64,000 nt of DNA from Epiperipatus broadwayi (taxonomy: Eukaryota > Onychophora > Udeonychophora > Euonychophora > Peripatidae). Where the stretch lies: NCBI GenBank assembly GCA_028023455.1, contig JAQFVV010012400.1, positions 16,239,490 to 16,303,489 of the forward strand, in the 5' to 3' direction. The position numbers and the translations under genes were made by a program. The notes under the pieces were generated by a model. The model was not told the origin of the DNA, did no database searches, and was given only the letters and a program-made list of their open reading frames with translations. Position 1 is the stretch's first letter, and every line of letters begins with the position of its first letter. Of this stretch, positions 34,101 through 46,337 are shown piece after piece.

Positions 34101-34199
34101 ATTTATGACTGATCACAGCACGGACAACCATTATTGTACAGAGGATCATTAATTTAACATCGCATCCATTACTGTTGTGAATCACTAATACAATTCTCT
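31125..34199. other. AT-rich DNA, no gene recognised
   Basis: Contains an AC dinucleotide run (32204-32222) and a palindrome at 32739-32801. Short open frames here have no recognisable relatives. Confidence 0.5.
32739..32801. repeat. 63-bp palindrome
   Basis: TGATACCTTGTGAATAATAT on the left pairs with the inverted sequence ending ATTCACAAGGTATCA on the right; a 3-base indel is the only difference in ~26-bp arms. Probably a miniature fold-back element. Confidence 0.85.
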
Positions 34200-34200
34200 T

Positions 34201-34212
34201 TCTTTTTTCCAG
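34201..34212 (+). promoter_or_regulatory. Splice-acceptor-like site upstream of an unexplained frame
   Basis: A pyrimidine stretch CTCTTTCTTTTTTCCAG ends at 34212 and would be a strong 3' splice site. Three bases later GTAAG (34216-34220) looks like a donor. It gains interest only from the long frame beginning at 34264; such matches are common in AT-rich DNA. Confidence 0.3.
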
Positions 34213-34263
34213 TTAGGTAAGACTTAGACGAGAATTATTGTAAAAATAAATAAATAATATCCT

Positions 34264-34551
34264 ATGTTAGCTTCAAAAAGAAAAACTGAAGGGGCGTCAC
34301 CAAATTCCAAAATGGAAAAAAAATCCAACGTTTCCATAAAATTCGCAAAACGGACGCGTTTTAAACAATGTCAATCAGATGATAAAATAGCTTCCCAGAA
34401 TACTATTAAGACATTTGATAGGATGCATCCTTATAAATATTCCAAGTTAAGGCGTTCTTCCAATTCTTATGATAATCCTCTTTACAACTTAAACACTATT
34501 AGTGAAGCAGCAAACCAAATGACAGGAGAGAGAAAAATTCTGTATTTATAA
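34264..34551 (+). CDS. Unrecognised 95-codon frame, candidate host exon
   Basis: I do not recognise this protein. It is hydrophilic and basic, with no membrane segment or signal peptide: Lys/Ser-rich at the start (KRKTEGASPNSKMEKKSN), then KFAKRTRFKQ, then a Tyr/Asn-rich end (SYDNPLYNLNTISEA). Codon use is mixed rather than dominated by AAA/TTT-type runs. The stretch is less AT-rich than its surroundings, unlike chance frames in this window. A strong acceptor-like site ends 51 bp upstream. It could be a single small gene, a terminal exon, or an old transposon fragment. No neighbouring exon was found. Confidence 0.3.
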   Translation: MLASKRKTEGASPNSKMEKKSNVSIKFAKRTRFKQCQSDDKIASQNTIKTFDRMHPYKYSKLRRSSNSYDNPLYNLNTISEAANQMTGERKILYL

Positions 34552-37500
34552 AAAATGATTGATTACGTTGCCAAGTTATCTTCTACTAATAATCTATTAA
34601 AAAAAGTAAATGCATGTTATTTCATTGATCAATCACTCCCACATCTTGAAGATTTACTAATAAAAATGAAAAATACTGGCAACGTCATTGCCATGTGATC
34701 TCATTAATCACCAATGTTAGTTTTGAAGATTCATTTTCATAAAAACATTTTTTTGTCCTTTTTCTTTCTAGTATAGTGAATAATTGGTTACTTCAAAAGC
34801 ACTCCTTTCATTTGGTAATGAAGAACCAATTACAGTCTACAAAATGAACCAATGAAATGATAATTAAATAATTGAAAAGACACAAAAGCAAATAAACATG
34901 ATGGTAGTCCCATATAGCCAATTGCTGAAATCACATGACTTCTTTACGTAGCATTTACAACATTTTTAAACCATTCAAATCTTTTCTAATATGATTTTCA
35001 TAATTTTTCAAACCCTCCCAGAAACAACTAGCTTTTCAATCGGTTGTTTTCTACATAATATATTTCCAGAAACATTTTTCTGACTCTCAATGTCTTCTGA
35101 ATCAACCAATCAGAATTTAAAAGAAATAAGTTAAGATATAAATATATATTTAAAAAAATTTTGAAAAGAGAAAAATAAGATAATAAGAATCACCACTAAT
35201 CCGAGATGAAATAAATGCTTTTCAAAATTCGTATAAGAATTTCTATAACTGCTGACAACCTTTTTGTTGCCAAAACTGAAAGGTAATCAGTGAGTACTGG
35301 TTTGATAAGTTCAAGTGTCATAAATACTATAAAGATAATATTTTTTTATCTATAGATTATATCTCCATTCTTATATTTGAAATTTATTCTGGTTTCAGTT
35401 TTCTTCGCCCTAACATCATTGAATAAAAGGCTTTAAATCTATTCTCTAATCTTCATGTTCTTTCTTCATTTTACTATATATATATATGTTTTGTTTATAT
35501 ATATATATTGCATAAATATTTTTAAATATATAGAATGGATAGTACTGATATAGAATGATCATGGAAGATAATCACAGATATGCTCAAAATAAAATATATA
35601 TTGACAATTTTAGAATTAGGAATGAGGCTGCCAAGAGAGAAGATATAGAGACAGTAAAGAATAATCAAAAAATCGATTCCACTTATTATGTCTCGTTAAT
35701 CTAATTCTCAGTATTGTCAGCAATCAAACATCAGTTTGAATAAATCGGTATATTTGTATGGTAACTGCAATAATAATGGGGATCCCTGAAATTTCAGATG
35801 GTGAAACCACTAAAGATGGCCAATGGGCCTAGAAATTCTCATGAAGTTAGTCATACAATTTCTACTGATTGTACAAGTAGAACTGAGGGATTATATCATG
35901 TATCATTAAGTACTAATTCAATTTTTATCTATGGACAGATATTTGAATCCATGACCAAGATATACATGGCCACTGCACAGATCAATTGTCACCTACAAAT
36001 AGTGCTATTACAACATCCAGTCTCCTCTATAATGTATTATTATAGCTTACAAAAATAAAATTTTACAGTCATGTTTTGAGTGATAATCCGGCTATTTTTT
36101 TTTATCAGAAAGATAATGTGTGGTTACTGTTTGCAACATTATCTGTAAAGAATCTCATGTTTCTATAACCCTATGTCACTATTGAGTAATTATATATAAA
36201 ACTTTATTGGAAGATTACTTGCATTTGTCTAAATAAATATCATGCTATATTGGAAGATAAGGGAAAAGTAAGCAATGAATGGTTGGAATATGATCCGAGA
36301 ACAAAGATAATTCATTATATCAAATCTGATAAAAGTCCACATTATAGAGAACATACAAGAGAATGAATGTCTTGTTATTTAGCTAACCATTGTGCATGTT
36401 TAAGTTTCTTTCCAGAAGCTTGATTGTTTGACTTGTTCTGAATATATGATGAATTCTTCCTCTCAATTTACATCATGCCACCTGGCAACAGAAATTTCAA
36501 TCTTAATCAATACATTACACTTAAACAGACTGCTAACATCATAATCTAAATAATTAATTTATTGTAGTCATAAGTATATGAATAAACATTTGAGAAATCA
36601 CATTAATTTTAAAGCAGTCAAAATATGTAACCATAATTAATTTTTTATTTATAAATGAATAAGTAATACACACAACTTTTGGTTCCAGTTAATAGGGAAA
36701 TTATATTTATTCAATGATTCAATGTTAACATGTTTGAAATACTTGATTTTTTTTAATAACTGTTTTAGATTATTTTTAGTTTTCTGATGCAAAGATAATT
36801 TTATTATTGAATAAATAAATATTCAGTTCTCATTCCCTTGATTATTTTTTACCATTTTTAGCATAAAATCATGTTAGTTTGTACTTAGTTAAAGTAATTT
36901 CTATCAGATAATGATAGATGCAATATAAACAGAAGATATAATTTAATGTATAAAACATTAGGGTTAAAATACTAATTTTAATATTATTTAGTAGCCATTA
37001 ACATTTCATTTGTAAATAAATAAATCACCACATATAAGTTTTGTTATTATTGTTTTTAATATTGTAATTATCCCATATTTAAAAGTTCAAACAACAAAAA
37101 AAAAAAAGGTCTAATTAAAATTTTATCATTTTTTTAAAAAAAATGTGACAATATTACAAACACACAATTACATAAAACAATTCTTAATTAAACAATCCAA
37201 GCAGGACCAAGAAATGTCACTTGAACCAGAGGATAAAAAAAATACATATACTTAATAAATTGTCCTTTAATGAGGGCCTCATGGTATCATAGAAGTTAGC
37301 ATGTCTAAAATTCTGTCATAGCTACAATTTAGGGCATTAATCCAATGCTAAAAACATTACTAGTCTAAAAAATAAGTATGGGACATTTATAGCAGATAAA
37401 GTGATGACAACCAATATACTTAGTCATCCAACAGTGACCAATAAACAAATATCTAGCTAATTTTAATTAAATAATAAATATTCCAGATTAATTTGAATTG

Positions 37501-40207
37501 GCCAGATCAGTGTTGATATGATGACTATAAAAAAAAAAAAAACAATGACAAAAAAAAAATTGATTATAATATAAAAGAGCCTTCACTAATGATGGGGAAG
37601 ACCATAATTTTGAAAATTTTCTAAGCTTTCAGCTAGATCAAAACTCAGTTAAAGGATGTAATTGGGAATACTTTAAACACTATACCACAGAATCATTCAA
37701 TATTATATACATTTGAAAAATCTTCAAGATAGAGTAATTCCTTAAATGTGAAATTACCATATTTAATTAAAAAGGTGAACAAAAAATGCTAATGATTATG
37801 GTTTATATATATTTTAAAAATACTTATTAATGTAACAATAATTTTTCCCAGAAAAAAAAAATTAATGACATCACAAGATTTTAAAGTGAAACTTATTGAT
37901 CAGTCAAGGACACACTATCCATCTCTAGAACTCAAACAAGATGTGGTCATAATTTGTCTTCTTATTAATTAATAAATAAAGTATGATAATATATATATTT
38001 AGTTATGTATAAACATCAAATTAACATTAAATAATATAAACATTTTCATGGGTAAAATCACAACATAATCAGTCATCTACCAACTAACATATATAGTTAT
38101 TTAATATTTTCTACAATAGGACTTCCACAATAACAATTCTCAATTGCTTTTAGATGTTTGTACTTTTCAATATTAATTAATGCTATCAAGTATTAATGTG
38201 TATGAAAGGCTTTTGCTCCCTGCAAAGCAATATTTAAGTTATTTTATCCCACCTTTAGTCTTTATCCAATTCAACACTACAAGATTGTCAATTGATACTA
38301 ATAATCATAATACTAATATATCATTAGTAAATGAAATTTATTATTGATTAAACAATGAATTGATTCACAAAAGTCCATTTTGGATTCAATTTAATATTTT
38401 ATTAATATTTATTAAATACAATAACATATAATAGTGCAACAAAACATGTTACTATGTGGTATATAATTGTTTCAGAGAACTCCTCTAGTTGAATGTAAAT
38501 GTCTCATTTTAAATGGAAGCTTAGTAATGTATATGAGTTAAGGTCAAAAATAAAGTTTGTTAAAACAATGTTAACAAAAAAAATAAAAACATTTCATATT
38601 CCTATAAACACTAAAATAATCAAATAGCATAATAATATTACAGACAACATTTTTAATGCCATGAATGTTTTTTTTTTTAAAATTATCCAGTGAAATGGTG
38701 GTAGAAGAGAATTTCAAAGTTAGTATGGCAGATTGTTTAGATTTAAAAAAGAATGACAAGAAAAACAATTAACAATCAACATTAATATAGGTAACTTTTT
38801 TTTAAAATGTTTTTAACAGGGCAAAAATTACAACTAAAAATGTCATTATTCCAAAATTAATTTATTAAAAAAAATATTGTTTGATTAATTAAATAGAACA
38901 TTTAGAGTTCTCAGCATGTCATTTTGAGATTAGAACATAACTTGACCTTCTACCAAATAACAATAAGATTACTTATTAGTGAAGTAAGATCTGAAATGAA
39001 TTTTGTCAATATGTATATATACTTCATATGCAAGCCTAATACTATTACCATATTGATAAATTGCTTCTCCCTTCCAGCTTATTATTCTTATACAAACACA
39101 TGCAACCATCATGAATAAAGTAAACAATAGCTCTGGAAATCAACATGTTGAACCCAGATGTAATACAGATTAATACTTTATAACTAAACTAATTACCCAC
39201 CATTGAAAATTTCAAAATAAAGTTATCAATATGATATAGATAGTAGTATATTTTGGTAACAAAGAGGCAAAAGAATATGTGGAAATCTAAAGGATCAAAA
39301 TTGAATAGTAACTCATCTAATAGTGATTAGTAAGATTATAATTTATTTAGTTTTAACATTATTATTTTATTTTTCATTTAAGATTACACATTATTGAAAT
39401 AATTTTCATTCCACGAGAGTAATTTTATTCTTAATAATTAAACTTAATGTTGATATGCTAAAGGTACAATTCTTTCTAGAATAAAGATTGAAAGTCACTC
39501 AAAATGTCTTTACTTTGGCTTTTTTTTTTTTTTACAATGATTTTCAATCCATTCATGGTTGGAAGTAGAGTATTCAACTTAGAAATTATGTCTGTAGTGC
39601 AGATTCATAATAAATTTTTGCAGATGATAGCATTAAAATTCTTCTTTGATAGTAATGAATCCTTTTTATATTACATGTAAATGTGCAAGATGATGAATGC
39701 TTAGGGACAGATAAATCTAGTTCATCTCTAACCTATTGGATGTCACAGAGCAAAAATTTCTTCCTAGTTATAAATAGGATAATCAGAATCTAGAATATAC
39801 TTTGAGAGAAATACAAACTACAACATCTGTTCATAATCCACTACATTTTATCATTACATATTTAATGTATGTTAGGCTTCTCTCCCCCAATGTGAATAGA
39901 AATAGCTAAATAAACGGTGTATTACGATCCAGACAATATGATAAAAATTATTTTTAAGCAATAACAACAAATTAAAATCGTAATTTTAATAGAAAATGTT
40001 TAATAATTTTGCATCAAATCTATTTATTTCCTTTCCATTTTTTTTAAATTAATTAATATACACATTTATACACTTTGAAATTTATTTATTATAAGCGCAT
40101 AATAAGTATGTAACTAACTGTATCTATCAGCGTTATTCCTACAAAAGATGGAAGGATTAGTAGCACAATTTCCTCCCACAGCCAATCAAAACTGTTTTTT
40201 TATAGCC
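34552..40207. other. Long AT-rich region, no gene recognised
   Basis: No element ends or coding homology were recognised. 35600-36480 has fewer homopolymers and several short frames in different phases (for example around 35798-36058). It could be an old pseudogene or retroelement, but no motif identifies it. Confidence 0.45.
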
Positions 40208-40220
40208 GGCATTTAAGTTA
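40208..40220. repeat. Target-site duplication, left copy (SINE)
   Basis: GGCATTTAAGTTA matches GGCATTTAAATTA at 40337-40349 with one difference. Confidence 0.7.
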
Positions 40221-40336
40221 TTATTATTATTTTCATATGTCATAGCATCGGCCGGGTCGCGAACACACAACCGTCTGCAAACAACTACTTGCTTGCAAGG
40301 CGGCTGCGATGACCTCTCGGCTAACAACGCTTGACA
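40221..40336 (-). repeat. Short SINE derived from a Ser/Leu-type tRNA, copy 3 (complete)
   Basis: Minus strand from 40336: GTCAAGCGTTG, A box TTAGCCGAGAGGTCA (close to the TGGCCGAGNGGT of eukaryotic Ser/Leu tRNAs), GCAGCCGCC, B box TGTTCGCGACCC, GGCCGATGCTATGACATATG, then an A/AAT tail. A 13-bp TSD with one mismatch flanks it, which makes this a true retroposed SINE of ~115 bp. It has a tRNA head and almost no body. It shares ~85 bp with 28965-29069. Confidence 0.85.
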
Positions 40337-40349
40337 GGCATTTAAATTA

Positions 40350-42523
40350 ATACTAATAAAATAACGAAGAATTACTAAAATTAGATTTGCAATATCAACC
40401 AATAAACGACTGGGATTCTTTCTTTTTTTTTTCATATATAACATTGTTTATCCAATAAAATTAAAATGTCATCATTACATAACAACCCGCGTGACTAAAA
40501 TATCATTTCATTGGTTCTTCACAAATCAGTCAAAAACAAAACTAATCCATCTTTATGAAACATGTGAAAAATACAGCTGTCAACAAAATTTGATCTGACA
40601 GACATGATTAATGACTTAAAACTTATAAGTATTAAAAATAATGAAAGAACCAATAATAATTATAATCTGGTTTTAGTTCTTTAAATCATAGCCAATCAGG
40701 AAAATGGATAGATATTTATAAACATATCATGTGATAAATTAAAATGCTTTGGAATCCAATTGCAGGTTTAAACAAAAATGCTACTACAGTTCACCAATTA
40801 TATTAATGTTAGCATCATTTGCCTATGAAACAATTTAAAATTACTAGAGAACAAATAAATATATAGAAGCAAATTAAATAAGCGTACATCATCAATCATT
40901 CCAAGAACTGTCAGACTAGAAAAAGAATTACCTCCGCAGTAAATAAAGTTCATCCACTGGAACTAATCACATGATCCCTAACTCGGATGGATATCTAATT
41001 TTAAAAATATTGTGAAGAGGTTGCTTGAGTGAAATCGAGGCAAAATTTAAGCATGACCCGGATATAAATGTTTTTTTTTTTAAAAAAAAAAAACAACAAA
41101 CAACAACAACAAACAAACAATATTTTTCTTTTGTTTAAATACAACAAAAAAATTTCTTTAGGTAATTTAAAATAAATTACTGAATTTAAAAATGTTCAAA
41201 ATAATTAATCTAATCTTTAATAAACATAAAAAAAAAAACTTCATTAAAAATTTAAAATCATGTAAAAAGATTAAAAACCCATTAACCCATAATTCTTTGC
41301 AGTTTTTGTATTAAAAACGCATCTTCATTATTGTTTAGCTCCGATAATATTTTTTAAAATTCTAAATTGGTTTTTCAAACAATTACCCCCCCCCCCGTTA
41401 TTTATTAGCAAAAGCAGTAGAAAAAATCCCCCCCCCCCTCAAAACGAACCTGTTTATTAACATGCGAAGGTAATACTTATATTAAAATAATAATAATGCA
41501 GATAATTAAGTTATATAAAGCATATATAACTACAATAAATTGTATTACGATGGAGGCAAGGAATGATATTGGTCTAATATTGATTTTTTTTTTTAAAAAA
41601 AAAAAATCTATCAGATTGAATAAAATCATTAAAATTGTTTTACACTGGTGCTTGAACATCACTAGATCTCCCACCTACCAGACTATTTAACGCACCATGT
41701 ATTTAGAAAAAGAAATCAATGTCCACATATATAAACTTAAAAAAAAATAAAAATAGTATAGCACTTTCCAATACTGTTTTAATTAAATAAATAGATACAC
41801 CCTCAAAAATATATATACAAAAGCCCCCCCCCATTTCACGTAGTTTAAAAATTGCTGAGTAAACTAAACATCTTTAACGAGAAAATAATGTAAAACAAGG
41901 ACAGATGAATGGTGAAATAATGACCCCAAAACACTAACGTAAGCATGCCATAAATCCTTTCCTAGTTGAAAGCGGCAATATATATTTACACATACTATAG
42001 ATAAATGAAAACTATTTAAAATTGGAAGTAGATAGTAAAAGTAAGGACTCCAATATACAGTATTGTATATGAAATTAACTATTTGCTTTAGAAAAAGAAA
42101 TTATTAATTTTACATTAACAAAGATATCATTTTTAATTAAAAAATACTCTCTGGTTCACATTATAAAAGTAAGACTTTGATCAACTTAAAAAAAGGGTCT
42201 AGTTAAAAGCACTATATAACGAATTCAAAACTAAATTTCATTTTCCCTCCACTAACAAACTTTCTGAACAAGAGTCTTCTTTTCTTATAGATTATGATTT
42301 CATATTCATTTCTTGTAATTGCTTAGTCCAAACTATCCAGGAAAAAGCAATCGCAAAATACATTTTATATGCTACATTAAAAACTATACAATATATGCTT
42401 GTAAATTAAAAAGATTATATATGCAAACATTTAACAGAGATATTTTAAATAAAAGTATAGCAATCTGGATAACTGTATTAGATGATATATTCGGTACACA
42501 ATTTTTGCATTAACTAAGAAAAA
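40350..42523. other. AT-rich DNA with poly-C and T/A runs
   Basis: Contains T11A12 (41071-41093), an AAC/AAAC simple repeat to ~41120, C11 (41386-41396), C11 (41428-41438), T11A12 (41584-41606) and C9 (41824-41832). A 64-codon frame at 42319-42513 leads into the fold-back below but is not recognised. Confidence 0.5.
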
Positions 42524-43073
42524 CTATACCATGTCATGCGCCATTCCATATTAATTTTCTTACTATAATATATATGGATAGTAAACAAGTTTTTATAGAT
42601 TAATATCAATCTCTTAGAGTAGATCAAAAATTAAATTTTCAGCCAAATCAGATATAATAAATAAACACTTAATAAGCTTTTATTTGAGAACATTAAATTA
42701 CACCCAAGAAAATAAATGCAATTGTAGCTATATATATATATATATATAAGGAGAGAGAGAGAAAAGGAGGGGACAGGACAAAAAAATCAAGTTTTGTACT
42801 GGCAATTGATGTAAATCCAGTTAGCAATCATAATTCATCTGACATATATAAATAGTAATACAACTATTTGTTTTTTGTTTTTTTAAAGTTACAAATGAAT
42901 CTATTTTTGAATGAAATTAATATCAAGTGTGTATTTGTTATATCTGATTTGGCAGAAAATTAATCTTTGATACATTCTAAAAGATTGACATCAAAGTGCA
43001 ACAATTTCATTACCATCTATAAATATTATAGTAAGAAAATTGATGTGGAATGAAGCATGACGTAATTTTTCTA
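42524..43073. repeat. Fold-back with ~150-bp arms carrying a coding-like segment
   Basis: The left arm (42524-42673) and the inverted right arm (42924-43073) match over ~150 bp. Landmarks are CATTCCATATTAATTTTCTT in the left arm, whose inverted partner is CATTCCACATCAATTTTCTT, and GCCAAATCAGATATAA. The left arm on the plus strand reads CHAPFHINFLTIIYMD; the right arm on the minus strand reads RHASFHINFLTIIFIDGNE. The arms thus descend from one protein-coding stretch and keep similar residues, but neither frame is long. Protein family not recognised. The 250-bp spacer holds a TA/GA microsatellite (42729-42762). Confidence 0.8.
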
Positions 43074-46000
43074 TCTTTGAAATGAACAGGATGAGTTTTT
43101 GAAATAAGGTAAGATTATTGAGATTAATGAACTGAAAGAGAGATTCTACTTTGGATTGAAGAAACATGATCAAATCAAGAATGTAAATGATTTAAGGAAT
43201 GAAAGCTGGATGAGGACAACAACAATAATAAGATTGAAATTGAAGTGTACATATTTAGATCCTTTAAAATTGTAATTGGGATAAATAGAGAAAGATTTGG
43301 GAACTAATCAACAGAAAATTGTAAGTTAGCAGTTACTAATTTCAGATCAGCTCTAAAAAAAGTTTTGGATTCAATGTACATATCGTTTGAGAAAGTTACA
43401 TAAGACAGATTGATTTTTGTTTTGTTTGTGTTTCATAAGAGAAAGATCTATGAATGAAGATTCCAGTAATATTGCAAAGATATCAGCACCATTAGATAGA
43501 TACAAAAAAAATAAAGTTATAGTAAGATAAGCTAAGTTTATTATAGAGAATTTTCAGGAAATTGTTATATATTCCATTAAAATTCCCTATCCAAATATAG
43601 GTTGGACTATAGTTGAAAATCAGGCAATTTTTTTTTTTAGCTTTAGCATAATAAAAGTACAGACTTTTAGCTAGCTTTGCACTCAAAAAATATTTTGACT
43701 TAGTTTTTCTCTAACATATTTTACTTTAGGAAAATGTTATGAACATGTACCCTTTCTCTAATAAGACAGATCCCATTCCATAATATTTGACAACTTGAAT
43801 TAATATTTGTTGTCATTTTTTATTTAAAAAAAAAAAACATAACCTAATATATTCCTCATATTATGGAGCTAAGAGTACAAAACAATCTGTGTGAATTAAG
43901 AAGTAACAATATATTTTAAAGGGGCACAATTGCTCAGATTATTTCAAATACATTTTTAACATAAGATAATTGAGATTACCTATTTTTAATGCCAGAATGC
44001 TAAAAAAAAAAAAAATGGTAATAAAGATATGCAGTATTAGTTATAATATATATATAAAAGGAACTATTTTTTAGAATATAATTGCATTCAAAAACCAAGT
44101 ATATCTATCAATTTTATTTGTACCAGTCAAAAGTATTTCACAAAACTCTCTCCTCTGGTCTTGTTACTACTTACAATTTACATTGAGATACTCATTAGAA
44201 TCCAGAATAGACATTAACTAAGCAACTTTATCTGTAGATATTTTCATTTTTCACAACATCTCTAATGCTCACAAAGCATAAATATTCATGATTTTTCACA
44301 GAATGAAGAATTATTACAAACATTCAAATTTCCTCTTTGGCAACTTGCTACAGATAGAAGAAATATTTTCATTTCCTCATTCCTCTATTGCTCTTCTTTT
44401 AGCATCATAATTAGTCACTCAAAAATTTGCCTTAGCTATAATTTAAATAAACTTGTCTTTAGCAAATTGCAGAATAAACTTTTCTCTGGATATTGTATTG
44501 ACCAGACTAACAAAATTGCAATATGTTTTTGCAGGATTGCAATACTAAACTTTTTTCAGCTTACATCAGAATCTAGACTTCATATTCAATCTATCAGATC
44601 TTACTATATCTAATTAATCAATTTATATCACCACTACATATCGCAATTTTTTTCTGACTTTTTCAACACCAACTATAGCCTATTGCATGAAGCCATCATA
44701 GTAGCATTTATTAATATTCTTTATTGCTAATTTTTTTAAAAAAAAATTGAAGACAACAAAATTAAATTATAGACATCACTTCCTGATATTAAATCATTTC
44801 TTTTCAAAAAAAAATTGCTACTGCTTCTAAGATCCTCCTAACTGATTGTCTTAGCCTCAATATAAACCCTACATGCCAACTATGTAAAATAATAAAGAAC
44901 TCATATTTTTATGATTCATGCAAATATTTCATGCATTTCAAATGACACATCTTTGATTATCCTACAATTAACTTGAAAAATCTTAACTATTTATGCCATC
45001 AAAATTCCAAGCCAATAAAGTTATGTCTCTTCTCTTCCATATATATATCCGGCAAAGGGCCTTCATGTTTCACAATAAAATTACATTAGAAAAAAAAAGG
45101 GGGTATGTGTGTGTTTAATATTCATTAATAATATAAATTTTAATCTACCTTAAAATATAGCTTAAAACATTTTTGATTAGATACCTTTTGCACTTTCCAA
45201 TAACAAGTAATTTTTTCTCAGACCTCAATTTGGCTTTAAAATTTTTATCCTTTATTGTTTGCCCCTCATCTGTTCTCATTACTTACTAGAATTTAGCAAC
45301 ATATAGATTTTTAAAAAAAACTCAATTTTATGGTAATTTATAAACAACTATTAAAAAAATGACAAATCTTTATCTTGTCACATTTTATACTAGTAAAACT
45401 TGTAGGAAATAAATTTTTATTTTAAGAAAAAAACAAAACAAAAAAATAATGACAAAAAATTTTGTTTAAAAGAAGATAAAACAGAGACTAATAATTAATT
45501 ATTGGATAACCAAACATGGGTTTAATTATTTAAAATTAACACCATATTGTTAAATTCTCTCTTGTCAAAAGAAATTAATCTGCACACACATAGCTCTTAT
45601 TACTGTTATTATCATTAGTCACTACTGCCATTTATTTTATCAATGAATTAAAAATTACTAAATGCATATGTCTTTGTGTTCCCTTTCAGTAAACGTAAAA
45701 GCAGTTTTGAAGGCATCTTTTATTCTGATTATCTAAAATTCATTTAATTATCATAAATATTCAAGCAATTTTCCCCTTTAAGCAAATAAAACATTCAGAT
45801 AAAATATTTTTATTTATATTAATAAAATGCATTTAATATCCCCTTTCTCCTACCTTATATTTTAAAATTAAGTTAGGGAATTTTACGTTACCCTTTTAAA
45901 GGCCCTCACTAAAAGTTGAAATCAATTTATTAATTTAAAATAAACTGAAGCAGTGTATAATACCAAATGGTGAGAAAATTCACAGTCACATTGATGTAAA

Positions 46001-46280
46001 ATTAGTTTTGTATATTATTTAAATAATCAGAGAGAAGAGAGTGAATATTGTTAGATAATAAAGTGAACAGGGAATAATTTTCAGATGGAAAAAAAAAAAA
46101 AAAAATCTTGAGTGAATTAAATAATCATTAATTTTCTTTCATATATATGTATAATCATGTTTAGCCTTACAGGTGAAAAAATATGCATATATTCCATTAA
46201 GCTTACATTAATGAAGTTAGTAAGTATTTTTTTAGGTTGATAAAGCTTGATATTTGCATGAACAGTCTAAGATGTTCTGT
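43074..46280. other. AT-rich DNA, no gene recognised
   Basis: Only homopolymers and short AT microsatellites were seen. Confidence 0.5.
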
Positions 46281-46337
46281 ATGATTTAATGCAATGGAGA
46301 GTGACTAACTTTGGAGCTATAAACTATGATTCAGCTT
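46281..46337 (+). repeat. Possible tRNA-like SINE relic (family C), copy 2
   Basis: ATTTAATGCAATGGAGAGTG followed by TTTGGAGCTATAAACTATGA and TTCAGC has the spacing of a tRNA head and resembles 29901-29960. Weak. Confidence 0.25.

Noticed and set aside
35600-36480. Series of short frames suggesting an old coding region
   Set aside because: No motif identifies a family and the frames do not join; kept only as a remark on the interval.
44850-44960. CQLCKIIKNSYFYDSCKYF, resembling a LINE C-terminal zinc knuckle
   Set aside because: The histidine is missing and no RT motif lies upstream.
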